Positions 27,019 to 35,895 of a DNA stretch of 64,000 nucleotides are shown piece after piece. Origin of the DNA: Actinotalea alkalitolerans. GTDB taxonomy: Bacteria > Actinomycetota > Actinomycetes > Actinomycetales > Cellulomonadaceae. The notes below the pieces were generated by a model that saw only the letters and a list, made by a program, of their open reading frames with translations, searched no databases and had not been told where the DNA came from. Position 1 is the stretch's first letter; each line of letters begins with the position of its first letter. The stretch covers positions 29,028-93,027 of the forward strand of contig NZ_JAMBPP010000015.1 in the NCBI RefSeq assembly GCF_023369855.1. Direction: 5' to 3'. Made by a program: the position numbers and the translations under genes.

Positions 27019-28629
27019 TCAGCGGAGCCGCACGCCGACCTGGCCGTCGGCCGTGCGAGGTCGGACGGGCACCAGCACACCGACCATGTCCCCCTCGTCG
27101 TCCTGGACCTCCAGGACCGCGGCCCAGACCACCCGCGGGTCGGAAGAGACCACCAGCACGCCGGCTGCCGTCTCGCCGTCCTCGACCACCGCAGACACCG
27201 GGAGCGCGAGCGTGGAGTCGGCAGCGATGCTGCGCCGGACCGGCTCCCCCAGCCTCCCGTCGGTGCCCACGACCTGGACGGTGACCTGGGCCGGGCCGGT
27301 TCCGCCGACAACCCCGATCGTGAGGCTCGCGCGGGGACCCACGGGCAGGGCGAGGGGCCCAGAGACCCCCGGCTCGACGCTGGCCGGCCAGGCCCGTTCC
27401 ACCGGCCGCTGCGCACTCGGGGCAGGGGCCTGGCCACCGACCCCGAGGCCCCGCGTGATCAGGGCACCCGCGACGACCGCCTGCTCGGAGTCGACGACGG
27501 CCGTGTACGCCCCTGCCGGGAGACCACCGAGCGGGAGGTCCAGGACCACCCCCGGCTCGAGCTCGACCTCCTGCGCGCCCGGGAGCTCGACCTCACCGTC
27601 AGGGCCCAGCAGCCGCACGCGGGCCGTGCCGCCGGTCGTCCCCGGGGCGAGCAGGCGCAGGACCGCCACGTCGGCACCGTCCGGCTCGGAGCCGGGGACC
27701 ACGATCCCGGGGACGACCTGCTGCTGCGCCGGGGGCCGGCCGGCCACCACGTAGTCGGTCCCGGCCGGCACCAGCCCCCGCAGCTGGCTGTCCTGGAGGT
27801 AGGCCGCGACCAGCCCGCCCGAGGACTGCAGACGCACCACGATGCGCCGCTGCTCGGCGGCAACACCTTCGAGGAGCACGACGCGCTCAGCCCCGGGCGG
27901 CACCAGGAACTCGGGGGCACCGGCCACCTCGACCGGCCCGGACGGCCCCCACAGGGTGAGTCGGACGGTCGCCGGTGTGCGGCCAGGGTTCTGCAGCACG
28001 AGCCGTGCACTGGTGCCCAGGTCGGTCCCGCCACCGACCAGCCAGGTCTCGGTGGCCGAGGGCTGGCAGGCAGCAGCGACCAGACCGCGCAGGTCACCCT
28101 CGAGGGTCGTCACCGTGACCGTGCCGGCGACCCACGGGGGCACGGCGTCCTGCTCGCCCAGGGGCTCCGCGGTCAGGAGCAGGCCCTGCTCCAGGTCGGG
28201 CAGCTCGCCCACGGCAGCACCCCCGGTCGGTGCCGTGAGGTCCAGGCCGGTGGTCCCGTCGAGGTCGCCGAGGGCACGCAACGCCCCTGCGGGCCTTCCC
28301 CGCGACCCCGTCGTCGGTGCGTCCGAGGGCTCGACGACCAGGGCTGTCACGGTGGGGACCGACTCGCCGGGCGAGGGGTCGAACTGCGGGTCGTAGGAGA
28401 CGTCGTCGCCCTCCTCGGGGGCGGTGGAGAGCCGCACGGGTCCCGCGCAGACCACGCTGGACCCGCCTGCGGGCACCTCGACCGTGGGCAGCGGTGTGTC
28501 GACAGGGGCGGTGGGCGGCGCGACCACCCCGGCCGCCACGACGACGCCGGTGAGGGACAGGGCGCCGAGCGCTGTGAGCGAGCGGACGAGGGCCGTGCGC
28601 GTGGCACGCGGCAGGTTGTCGTGGGTCAT
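27019..28629 (-). CDS. DUF5719 family exported protein
   Basis: A 536-residue protein with an N-terminal signal/anchor (SLTALGALSLTGVVVAAGVV) followed by an all-beta extracytoplasmic region made of repeated Ig-like units (for example ARLVLQNPGRTPATVRLTLW and TIGVVGGTGPAQVTVQVVG). DUF5719 proteins are regularly encoded after a large glycosyltransferase/membrane fusion in Actinobacteria, as here with a 4-base overlap. The role is unknown; an assistant to the large glycosyltransferase outside the membrane is a reasonable guess. Confidence 0.88.
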   Translation of the reverse strand: MTHDNLPRATRTALVRSLTALGALSLTGVVVAAGVVAPPTAPVDTPLPTVEVPAGGSSVVCAGPVRLSTAPEEGDDVSYDPQFDPSPGESVPTVTALVVEPSDAPTTGSRGRPAGALRALGDLDGTTGLDLTAPTGGAAVGELPDLEQGLLLTAEPLGEQDAVPPWVAGTVTVTTLEGDLRGLVAAACQPSATETWLVGGGTDLGTSARLVLQNPGRTPATVRLTLWGPSGPVEVAGAPEFLVPPGAERVVLLEGVAAEQRRIVVRLQSSGGLVAAYLQDSQLRGLVPAGTDYVVAGRPPAQQQVVPGIVVPGSEPDGADVAVLRLLAPGTTGGTARVRLLGPDGEVELPGAQEVELEPGVVLDLPLGGLPAGAYTAVVDSEQAVVAGALITRGLGVGGQAPAPSAQRPVERAWPASVEPGVSGPLALPVGPRASLTIGVVGGTGPAQVTVQVVGTDGRLGEPVRRSIAADSTLALPVSAVVEDGETAAGVLVVSSDPRVVWAAVLEVQDDEGDMVGVLVPVRPRTADGQVGVRLR

Positions 28630-31600
28630 CGTGGGCCTCCTCGCCGTCGCCGGACCGGGATCGCCAGCAGCCCGGCCACCCCCAGGACCAGCCCCATCAG
28701 GACGAGCCAGGGGCCACGCGCGGGCGAGTCGTGGACGAGCTCGAGCCGTCCGCCCTCGGCGCCGACCTCGAAGGCCTGCCGCCACCCGGTGTCGACCGAG
28801 CGCAGCGGACGACCGTCCAGCGTGGCCCGCCAGCTCGGGTCCGCCCGCTCCGCCAGCACCAGCAGCCGGTCCGACGCACCGGGCTCGAGCCGGGTGCTGA
28901 TCCGACCGTCGGCCGAGGGCACCGTGGTGGCCGACATCTCGTCCGGGGAGCTCACCAGCCGGGCCCACGCCACCGTGGCGCTCCCGGCCTGCGCCCCCGC
29001 CTCGGGGGCGACCCGCCAGATGATCCCGGAACCTGTCTCGGTGACCCGCTCGAGCCCGGGGGTCGAGTCGAGCCGGCCGAGCAGCATCTCGTGCGCGGCC
29101 CGCTCCTCGGGCGTTGTCGCGGTCTCGACCTCGTCCACGAGCCCCGAGGCTGCACCCGACGGGGTCCCCGTCTGGTCCGGCTCACCGGCCTGCGTCGCGT
29201 CAGGGGTCAGCGGCGGCACCAGCACCGAGCCGACGCCCAGCGCAGCCAGCTCTGCGCCGACCTCGGGGGCCGAGCCGCTCACCAGACGGGCGACGGCCAG
29301 GGCGAGCTCCTCGGCCGCGGCGTCGGGAACGGCGGGCCCGACCTGCGGGCCGGCGCCCGGAGCGCTCAGGCCACGGACCTGCGTGACCCTGGACAGCTCG
29401 GTGAGGCGGCGACCGTCGCCGCCGAGCAGCTCGGCGTCGGCGTGCTCGGGTCCGATCCGGAGCCTGAGCACGCGGGCGGCGGTCGGCGAGGTCTGCATCT
29501 GCCGGCCCACCGCCGGGACCACCGGCACGGAGCTGACCTGGAGCGCCTGGGCTCCGGCACCGTCGGGCGAGGTGGCCTGCCTGACCTGGCCCGCCCACGC
29601 ACCCAGGACGAGCAGCGGGCCGGCGACCAGGAGCGCCGCGACAGCCGCCGCGGTCGGCTGGCGCCACCCGAAGCTGACCCGCGCCAGGGCCGTGCGGACG
29701 CCGCTGACCCCGACCAGCGCCGCAGCGAGCAGCCCGGCCAGGCACAGGCTCGTGCCGGGGCCGGCCCAGGCCGCGGTGAGAACCGTGGTCCCTTCGACCA
29801 CGCCGTCGGAGACCGCCGTGACGACCCGCGCGGACACCACCGCCGCCGCCAGGCCGCAGGCAGCGACCAGCCAGCCTGCACGCACCGCCCGGGAGACCGT
29901 CCCGCCGCGCACGAGGGCGACAAGGGCGACCACGACGACCAGACCGGTGGCCACGAGCGGCAGCAGGGTCGCCGGGACACCGGTCAGTCCCGCGAGACCG
30001 GGCGGGGTCGTCGGCCATCCGAGCAGCTGTTCCCAGACAGGTCCGGCGCGCGACGCGAGCGGGAGGCCGGGGTCGGCCACGAGCACGCGCCAGGCACCGT
30101 CTGCCCAGCCCTGGACCGCGTGAACGATCATCGGGGCGTGCACGACCAACGAGGGCAGGGCGACCCACACCAGCCGGCGACGGCGACGGCGGGCGAGACC
30201 GGCGACCCCGAGCAGGCAGAGCAGGACGAACGGCAGCAGCACGGGCGCTCCCGCGGTGACCAGGACGAGCGCGAGTCCGGCACCGGCGGCCGCTGCGAGC
30301 GAGCCTTCTCCCATGGACGCCTCGTTGACCGCGACGGACGACGGGCGGTCGGCCCCCGGCCCGGGGAGCACGGCCACGACGTGGCCACCGGTGGGGAGCT
30401 CGGCGGGCGACCCGGTGAGCTCCGGCACCACCGGAGCGTGCAACGAGCCAGGCGTCACGGCGGGCGTCGAACCCTCGGTCCCGGTGTCGGCGTGCAGTCG
30501 CTGCGCACCGACCAGGCCCGACTGGACCACGTCGACGCGCGCGACGCCCAGGGCACGGGCCACCCCGAGCCCCACCCACGGCAGGGCGACGTGGGCCAGG
30601 ACCGCACCCAGCCGCCCGTCACCCAGGCCCAGGAGCAGGGCGGGGGCGGCGGTCCAGACCAGCGCGGCCCACGCCCGCAGGGCGACCGACCGGGTCGCGG
30701 CACCGGCGGCGAACCAGGCACCTGTCGCGGCCAGGACGAGAGCGCCGAGCATGACGAGGGCCGCCGCGGCCGAGGTCCCACCGGTGAGCGCGGTGAGCGG
30801 GAGCATCGCGACCAGCAGCGGGTCGGCAGGCCCCGCCTGCCCCAGACCACCCGAGACCCATCCCGACGTCGCCGCCCGCCACAGCTCGCCCAGGGTCGCG
30901 TCACCGCCCGGGATGGCCCCCCCGGCTAGGCTCCCGCCCGAGAGGACCCGCGTGATCAGCCCACCGAGCAGCCAGGCCGTGAGGGCGGACACGACCACCA
31001 GCACACCGGCGAGGGTCAGTCGTCGGCGGGACCGCAGGGCGGCCAGCTCGGCGAGCTCGAGCTCGCTCGGTGCCTGACGGTTGCGTCGTCGCTCGGCGGC
31101 GGTCATCCGTCGGTCCCGGGCCTGGCGCACGACGTCGCGCCAGGTGACCTGGAGCGGGCGCAGCGAGCGACGGGGCATCCGGCTGGTGGCACGCGCCCGG
31201 CGTCGGGCCGCGGCGATCCTGGCGGGCCGGGCGAGAACCCGCCATGGGGCACTGAGCTCACCCAGGACCAGGTGGGGCTCCTTGGTGACGAGCCGGCCGA
31301 GCGCACGGACGACACCGCTCAGCACGGCCAGCACGGCGACCACCGGGACCGCTCCGGCGGGGACTCCGGTGAGCTGGGCGTGCAGGTAGGCGGTGCGACG
31401 GGCCACCGCGGACCGACGGGCGTCCCACCCGGGGCGATGGAGGGCCGCACCGTGGGTCGGGCGGGCGAGCGAGGCCTGGGCGTGGCGCACGACGGCCGTC
31501 GGGACGACCACCACCCGGTGACCCGCCAGGCGTGCCCGCCGGCTCAGGTCGAGCCCGTCGCCGTAGGGGCCCAGTGCGGGATCGGGACCGCCGAGCAGGT

Positions 31601-32264
31601 CCCACACGTCGCGGCGGACCAGGGCCCCTGCCAGACCGACGGCCAGGACGTCCTCGCGTCCGTCGTGCTGCCCCTGGTCGACCTCGGCCTCGTCGAGGCC
31701 GGTCATCCGCCGCCCGAAGCGTGAGGTGGTCAACCCGACCTCGAGCACGCGCACCGGGTCCGCCCAGGACTGCTGCTTGCACCCGGCGATGCCGACCGAG
31801 GGGGCGATCTCGACCGCGCGGAGCAGCTCTGCCAGCGCGGTCGGCTCGGGGGCGCTGTCGTCGTGGAGCAGCCACAACCACCCACCCGCGGCGCCCGGGG
31901 ACGGCGAACCACCGGGGGGCGGCGGCGCGTCGGGTGTCGCCTCGAGAGCCGCCCGGACGGCGGCACCGAAGGTGCGGGCACCGTGGGCCTCGACCACCGA
32001 CGTGCGTGAGGGGTCCGGTGGGCCCGCGGACCAGTGCTCCCCGAGGAGCTCGCCGATCCCGCCGTGCGCCTGACCGGTGCCGAGGTCCACCGCGCCGGTC
32101 GTCCCGGGCGGGGGCGCCGCGTCGACCACCAGGACCTGCTGGGGGGCGCGCGTCTGCGCGGCCAGGGCAGCCAGGGTCTGGGGCAGGTAGTCCGTCACGC
32201 CACGGGTCACGACGACCGCCGTGACGGGCACAGCACGCGGAGCGTCGCGTCGAGCGTCAGTCAT
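28626..32264 (-). CDS. Large GT2 glycosyltransferase fused to a polytopic membrane domain
   Basis: At 1,212 residues this is the longest gene in the window. The N-terminal 330 residues form a GT2 catalytic domain (VTAVVVTRGVTDYLPQTLAAL, the metal-site LLHDDSAPEP, and DPALGPYGDGLDLSRRARLA). A helix near residue 310 is followed by an Arg-rich cytoplasmic linker and then about a dozen membrane helices with long extracytoplasmic segments, ending in one last helix and an RRRRGG tail. The ending region (SWRATLDGRPLRSVDTGWRQ) resembles the C-terminus of YfhO/GT-C-like proteins. It likely builds or modifies a cell-wall polysaccharide at the membrane. It is coupled to DUF5719. Confidence 0.9.
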   Translation of the reverse strand: MTDARRDAPRAVPVTAVVVTRGVTDYLPQTLAALAAQTRAPQQVLVVDAAPPPGTTGAVDLGTGQAHGGIGELLGEHWSAGPPDPSRTSVVEAHGARTFGAAVRAALEATPDAPPPPGGSPSPGAAGGWLWLLHDDSAPEPTALAELLRAVEIAPSVGIAGCKQQSWADPVRVLEVGLTTSRFGRRMTGLDEAEVDQGQHDGREDVLAVGLAGALVRRDVWDLLGGPDPALGPYGDGLDLSRRARLAGHRVVVVPTAVVRHAQASLARPTHGAALHRPGWDARRSAVARRTAYLHAQLTGVPAGAVPVVAVLAVLSGVVRALGRLVTKEPHLVLGELSAPWRVLARPARIAAARRRARATSRMPRRSLRPLQVTWRDVVRQARDRRMTAAERRRNRQAPSELELAELAALRSRRRLTLAGVLVVVSALTAWLLGGLITRVLSGGSLAGGAIPGGDATLGELWRAATSGWVSGGLGQAGPADPLLVAMLPLTALTGGTSAAAALVMLGALVLAATGAWFAAGAATRSVALRAWAALVWTAAPALLLGLGDGRLGAVLAHVALPWVGLGVARALGVARVDVVQSGLVGAQRLHADTGTEGSTPAVTPGSLHAPVVPELTGSPAELPTGGHVVAVLPGPGADRPSSVAVNEASMGEGSLAAAAGAGLALVLVTAGAPVLLPFVLLCLLGVAGLARRRRRRLVWVALPSLVVHAPMIVHAVQGWADGAWRVLVADPGLPLASRAGPVWEQLLGWPTTPPGLAGLTGVPATLLPLVATGLVVVVALVALVRGGTVSRAVRAGWLVAACGLAAAVVSARVVTAVSDGVVEGTTVLTAAWAGPGTSLCLAGLLAAALVGVSGVRTALARVSFGWRQPTAAAVAALLVAGPLLVLGAWAGQVRQATSPDGAGAQALQVSSVPVVPAVGRQMQTSPTAARVLRLRIGPEHADAELLGGDGRRLTELSRVTQVRGLSAPGAGPQVGPAVPDAAAEELALAVARLVSGSAPEVGAELAALGVGSVLVPPLTPDATQAGEPDQTGTPSGAASGLVDEVETATTPEERAAHEMLLGRLDSTPGLERVTETGSGIIWRVAPEAGAQAGSATVAWARLVSSPDEMSATTVPSADGRISTRLEPGASDRLLVLAERADPSWRATLDGRPLRSVDTGWRQAFEVGAEGGRLELVHDSPARGPWLVLMGLVLGVAGLLAIPVRRRRGGPR

Positions 32265-32296
32265 CGAGTCCCATCATGCGCCACGCGGGCGCGACG

Positions 32297-32620
32297 TCAG
32301 ACGACGCGCTTCTTGAGCTTGCGACGCTCGCGCTCGGACAGGCCGCCCCAGATGCCGAAGCGCTCGTCGTGCTCGAGCGCGTACTCGAGGCACTCCGCGC
32401 GCACCTCGCAGCCGGTGCACACCTTCTTGGCCTCACGGGTCGAGCCGCCCTTCTCGGGGAAGAACGCCTCGGGGTCGGTCTGTGCGCACAGGGCGCGCTC
32501 CTGCCACCCCAGGACCGTCTCGTCCTCCACGGTGCCGAAGAGCGGGAGCACCGGGGCGACCTCGGAGGGTCGCACCTCGTCCGTCGGGAACACTGCGTCG
32601 TCGTCGAGCACGTTCCACAT
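32297..32620 (-). CDS. whiB: WhiB-family iron-sulfur transcription factor (WhiB2/WhmD type)
   Basis: A 107-residue regulator with the four cluster-binding cysteines C45, C68, C71 and C77 (C-x22-C-x2-C-x5-C), the turn GIWGG at 89-93 and a basic C-terminal tail SERERRKLKKRVV. The 44-residue acidic N-terminal extension and location beside wbbL/manA-type genes fit WhiB2/WhmD, which controls septation in mycobacteria and sporulation septation in Streptomyces. A GGAGG lies 11 bases before the ATG. The upstream region has palindromic and repeated elements. Confidence 0.95.
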   Translation of the reverse strand: MWNVLDDDAVFPTDEVRPSEVAPVLPLFGTVEDETVLGWQERALCAQTDPEAFFPEKGGSTREAKKVCTGCEVRAECLEYALEHDERFGIWGGLSERERRKLKKRVV

Positions 32621-32677
32621 GGTCAGCCAGCCTCCGTGCCTTGGGTTCGCCTGCCTCTCGCGTCCGGACGAGCCGCC

Positions 32678-32777
32678 CGGGTGAAATGCATTGATGGAAT
32701 TACACGCGTGTCGTACGCACTAGTCAAGCCCAGATGTGTTAGATCGCCATCCGCACGGCGCGCCGAGCGGGTGAAAT
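32678..32777. repeat. Direct repeat CGGGTGAAAT flanking a palindrome upstream of whiB
   Basis: CGGGTGAAAT occurs at 32678-32687 and again at 32768-32777, exactly 90 bases apart (ATTTCACCCG as read toward whiB). Between them ACACGCGTGT at 32702-32711 is a perfect 10-base palindrome. The stretch is much richer in A+T than its surroundings, as expected of the divergent whiB/TIGR03089 promoter region. Confidence 0.5.
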
Positions 32778-32807
32778 CCTTACCGAGCCCGCCTCGAGGG
32801 GCACCTC

Positions 32808-32813
32808 TAGGCT
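32808..32813 (+). promoter_or_regulatory. -10 box of a leaderless promoter
   Basis: TAGGCT ends six bases before the GTG at 32820. No Shine-Dalgarno sequence is present between them. Confidence 0.65.
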
Positions 32814-32819
32814 GGCACG

Positions 32820-33620
32820 GTGAGCCACGCCGCCCCGACCCAGACGCTCCCCCAGCTCCTGCGGCACCTGACCGCGGACCCTGGCCGACCCCGGCTGACC
32901 TGGTACGGCCCGGGCGGCGAGCGGATCGAGCTCTCGGGTCACGTGCTGGACAACTGGGTCAGCAAGACCACCAACCTCCTGGTCGAGGAGTACGACGTGG
33001 GACCCGGGTCGCGGGTCCGCCTCGACCTGCCGCCGCACTGGCGGGCCGTGGTGTGGGCGCTGGCCGTCTGGCGGGCCGGCGGCTGCGTGGTGATCCTCGA
33101 GGACGACGCGCCCACGACCGCCGACCTGGTCGTGACCCATCGGCCGGCCGGACCTGCCGTGCCCCCGGGCGTGGATGTCGTGGCCGTCGCCCTGCCCGCC
33201 CTGGCGCGCAGGTTCGACGGTGAGCTGCCCGCAGGAGCGGTGGACGCGGCCGCTGCGGTGATGACCTACGGGGACCAGCTGGGATGGGTGCCGCCGGCCG
33301 ACGACGCCGCGGACGCGCTGGAGCAGGCGACCGGCACCGTGACGCACGGCGGGCTCCTGACCTGGGCCGCCGCGGGTGCGACCCGCGCGGCACCCTCCTC
33401 GCCGTCAGCCGACGACGAACGGGACCAGCCTGCCCCCCGGGTGCTGCTCGAGCCGCTCCCCGGCCCGCACGGTCTCGCCGCGGTCCTCGCCTGCACGCTG
33501 CGCACCTACGCCGTCGACGGCTCGGTCGTGCTGTCCTCCCCCGAGATGGCCGCCGAGCTCGCCGCCGACCCGTCCCGCCGGTCCCGCATCGCCTCCGACG
33601 AGCGGGTCACCGACAGCTGA
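32820..33620 (+). CDS. TIGR03089 family protein (AMP-binding-like)
   Basis: A 266-residue protein resembling the N-terminal part of acyl-CoA synthetases (for example GGERIELSGHVLDNWVSKTTNLL, then PPHWRAVVWALAVWRAGGCVV) but much shorter and without the adenylate-forming P-loop and C-terminal lid, which is the TIGR03089 pattern. Function is unknown. M. tuberculosis Rv3268 is, from memory, an orthologue that also lies near whiB2 and rhamnose genes. The gene looks leaderless and converges on manA. Confidence 0.9.
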   Translation: MSHAAPTQTLPQLLRHLTADPGRPRLTWYGPGGERIELSGHVLDNWVSKTTNLLVEEYDVGPGSRVRLDLPPHWRAVVWALAVWRAGGCVVILEDDAPTTADLVVTHRPAGPAVPPGVDVVAVALPALARRFDGELPAGAVDAAAAVMTYGDQLGWVPPADDAADALEQATGTVTHGGLLTWAAAGATRAAPSSPSADDERDQPAPRVLLEPLPGPHGLAAVLACTLRTYAVDGSVVLSSPEMAAELAADPSRRSRIASDERVTDS

Positions 33621-33642
33621 GAACCGTCGTCCGGGCAGTCGG

Positions 33643-34839
33643 TCAGGGCACGTCGGCCTGGACCACGGTTCCCGAGCCACTCACCTCGAGCGCGCCGTCC
33701 GAGGCCGGCACGAACACGCTCGCCCCGCGGGACAGGACACTCACGGAGCCGGTCGCCGTAGCGACCGTCAGCTCACCCTCCAGGCAGAGCAGGATGCGCG
33801 GACCCCGACCGGGGAGCGGGTGCGACCCGGCGTCGTCGACCGTGGTGACCGACAGCTCGAAGTCGTCGACCGGCGCGTAGAACATGCGCGTCGCCCCCCG
33901 AAAGACCTCTGGGGCGAGACGGATCGGCGGCGCGGCGACGTAGTCGACGTTCGCGAGCAGCTCGGGGACGTCCACGTGCTTGGCCGTCAGCCCCGCACGC
34001 AGCACGTTGTCCGAGCTCGCCATGACCTCGATCGCGACCCCCTCCAGGTAGGCGTGCACCCCGCCCGCCGGGACGAACATCGCGTCCCCGGGCTGGAGGG
34101 TCACCGGGTTGAGGAGCAGAGAGGTCACCACGCCCGGGTCTCCCGGGAAGGCGTCGGCGAGCACCATGACGGTGCGGTCCGCGCGGGGCGAGGGCGAGCC
34201 GTCCGCCAGCCGGCGGCGACAGGCCTCGGCGACCTCGCCCACCTCCTCGGCACCCGGTCGGCTGCCCGGCTCGAGCAGCCGCTCGAAGGCCGTGCGGATC
34301 CCCACGAACGACGGTTCCGCGCGCAGGATCTGCGACAGGTCGCGAGCCAGCGGGGCGTCCAGCCCCGCGAGCAGCTCGGCAGCCCGCCGTGGTGCACGGA
34401 ACCCGCACAACGCCTCGAACGGGGTCAGCGCGTAGACCAGCTCGGGTTTGTGGTTGCGGTCCTTGTAGTTGCGACCCGGGTCGCGGACGTCGATGCCCGC
34501 AGCATCCTCCGCGGCGAACCCCTCGCGCGCACGGTCGATGTGAGGGTGCACCTGGAGCGACAGCGGGCGCTCGGCCGCGATGACCTTGAGCAGGTAGGGC
34601 AGAGCAGGTCCGAACCGCGCGACCACGTCCGTCCCCAGCAGGGCGTCGGGGTCCTGGGCGATGAGGGTGTCCAGGGGCACCTCACCCGCCCCGGTCACCC
34701 CGCGGGACGGCGAGCTCGGGTGCGCGCCGAGCCACAGCTCGGCGACCGGCTCGCCGGTGACCTCGGTGCCGAGCAGGTGGGGGATCGCCGACGGTGAGCC
34801 CCACGGGTAGTCCTGGGTCGTGTTCGCGAGCGGCAGCAC
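33643..34839 (-). CDS. manA: Mannose-6-phosphate isomerase, class I
   Basis: ManA interconverts fructose-6-phosphate and mannose-6-phosphate, feeding the phosphomannomutase and GDP-mannose. The 398-residue protein starts [15 protein letters not shown]; zinc ligands are in [11 protein letters not shown], the [17 protein letters not shown] block and [22 protein letters not shown], which are the standard PMI motifs. The GTG at 34839 is preceded by GAGGAC; the longer frame is not family-like. It is divergent from rmlA across 124 bases. Confidence 0.96.
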   Translation of the reverse strand: MLPLANTTQDYPWGSPSAIPHLLGTEVTGEPVAELWLGAHPSSPSRGVTGAGEVPLDTLIAQDPDALLGTDVVARFGPALPYLLKVIAAERPLSLQVHPHIDRAREGFAAEDAAGIDVRDPGRNYKDRNHKPELVYALTPFEALCGFRAPRRAAELLAGLDAPLARDLSQILRAEPSFVGIRTAFERLLEPGSRPGAEEVGEVAEACRRRLADGSPSPRADRTVMVLADAFPGDPGVVTSLLLNPVTLQPGDAMFVPAGGVHAYLEGVAIEVMASSDNVLRAGLTAKHVDVPELLANVDYVAAPPIRLAPEVFRGATRMFYAPVDDFELSVTTVDDAGSHPLPGRGPRILLCLEGELTVATATGSVSVLSRGASVFVPASDGALEVSGSGTVVQADVP

Positions 34840-34963
34840 GGCGTCCTCGTCCTCGTCGGGGCATGTCGCGAAGATCGTAGCGAGCGACGGCGGGGGTGGG
34901 CGGGACCCGCGCACCGCGGGAACGATTCGTCAGGGATACCCGGGGTGCGACAGACTGACGGTC

Positions 34964-35842
34964 ATGCGTGGAATCATCCTTGCCGGCGGGTCCGGGACCA
35001 GGTTGCACCCCATCACCCAGGGCGTGAGCAAGCAGCTCGTTCCGGTCTACGACAAGCCGATGATCTACTACCCCCTGTCGACGTTGATCCTCGCCGGGAT
35101 CCGCGACGTGCTGATCATCACGACCCCTCACGACGCGGAGCAGTTCCACCGACTGCTCGGGGACGGCTCGCAGTTTGGGATCTCGATCAGCTACACCGTC
35201 CAGGCCGAGCCCAACGGACTCGCGCAGGCCTTCGTCCTGGGGGCCGACTTCGTCGGGACCGACTCCGCCGCGCTGATCCTGGGCGACAACATCTTCTACG
35301 GGCCCGGGCTCGGGTCACGCCTCTCGCGGTTCAGCGACATCGACGGCGGTGCGGTCTTCGCCTACCGGGTGGCCGACCCGACGAGCTACGGCGTGGTCGA
35401 GTTCGACGCCGCGGGCAAGGCGCTCTCCCTTGAGGAGAAGCCCCAGGTGCCCCGGAGCAGCTACGCGGTCCCCGGGCTGTACTTCTACGACAACGACGTG
35501 ATCTCGATCGCCCGCGACCTCGCGCCCTCGGCCCGCGGCGAGTACGAGATCACCGACGTCAACAAGGCCTACCTGGCACAGGGCCGCCTCCAGGTGGAGG
35601 TCCTGCCCCGGGGCACCGCATGGCTCGACACCGGGACCTTCGACTCGTTGCTCGAGGCGTCGGACTACGTCCGGACGGTCGAGCACCGCCAGGGACTCAA
35701 GATCGGCTCGCCTGAGGAGGTCGCGTGGCGACGCGGGTTCCTCAGCGACGACGACCTGCGCGAACGCGCCCGCACCTTGGTCAAGTCCGGGTACGGTACC
35801 TACCTGCTGGAGCTCCTCGAGCACGAGGGGCCCTACGCCTGA
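34964..35842 (+). CDS. rmlA: Glucose-1-phosphate thymidylyltransferase
   Basis: RmlA makes dTDP-glucose, the first step to dTDP-rhamnose. The 292-residue enzyme has the nucleotide-binding signature GGSGTR (8-13), the KP motif in [17 protein letters not shown], and LGDNIFYG (106-113), with FEEKPQ-like [10 protein letters not shown]. All match RmlA closely, and the length is standard. It starts at the ATG at 34964; no clear Shine-Dalgarno sequence is visible. A membrane protein gene follows after 53 bases. Confidence 0.97.
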   Translation: MRGIILAGGSGTRLHPITQGVSKQLVPVYDKPMIYYPLSTLILAGIRDVLIITTPHDAEQFHRLLGDGSQFGISISYTVQAEPNGLAQAFVLGADFVGTDSAALILGDNIFYGPGLGSRLSRFSDIDGGAVFAYRVADPTSYGVVEFDAAGKALSLEEKPQVPRSSYAVPGLYFYDNDVISIARDLAPSARGEYEITDVNKAYLAQGRLQVEVLPRGTAWLDTGTFDSLLEASDYVRTVEHRQGLKIGSPEEVAWRRGFLSDDDLRERARTLVKSGYGTYLLELLEHEGPYA

Positions 35843-35895
35843 GAGGTCCCGTGCGGCGACGTCGCCGCGCCTGTCGTCCTTGATCGGAAACCCGG

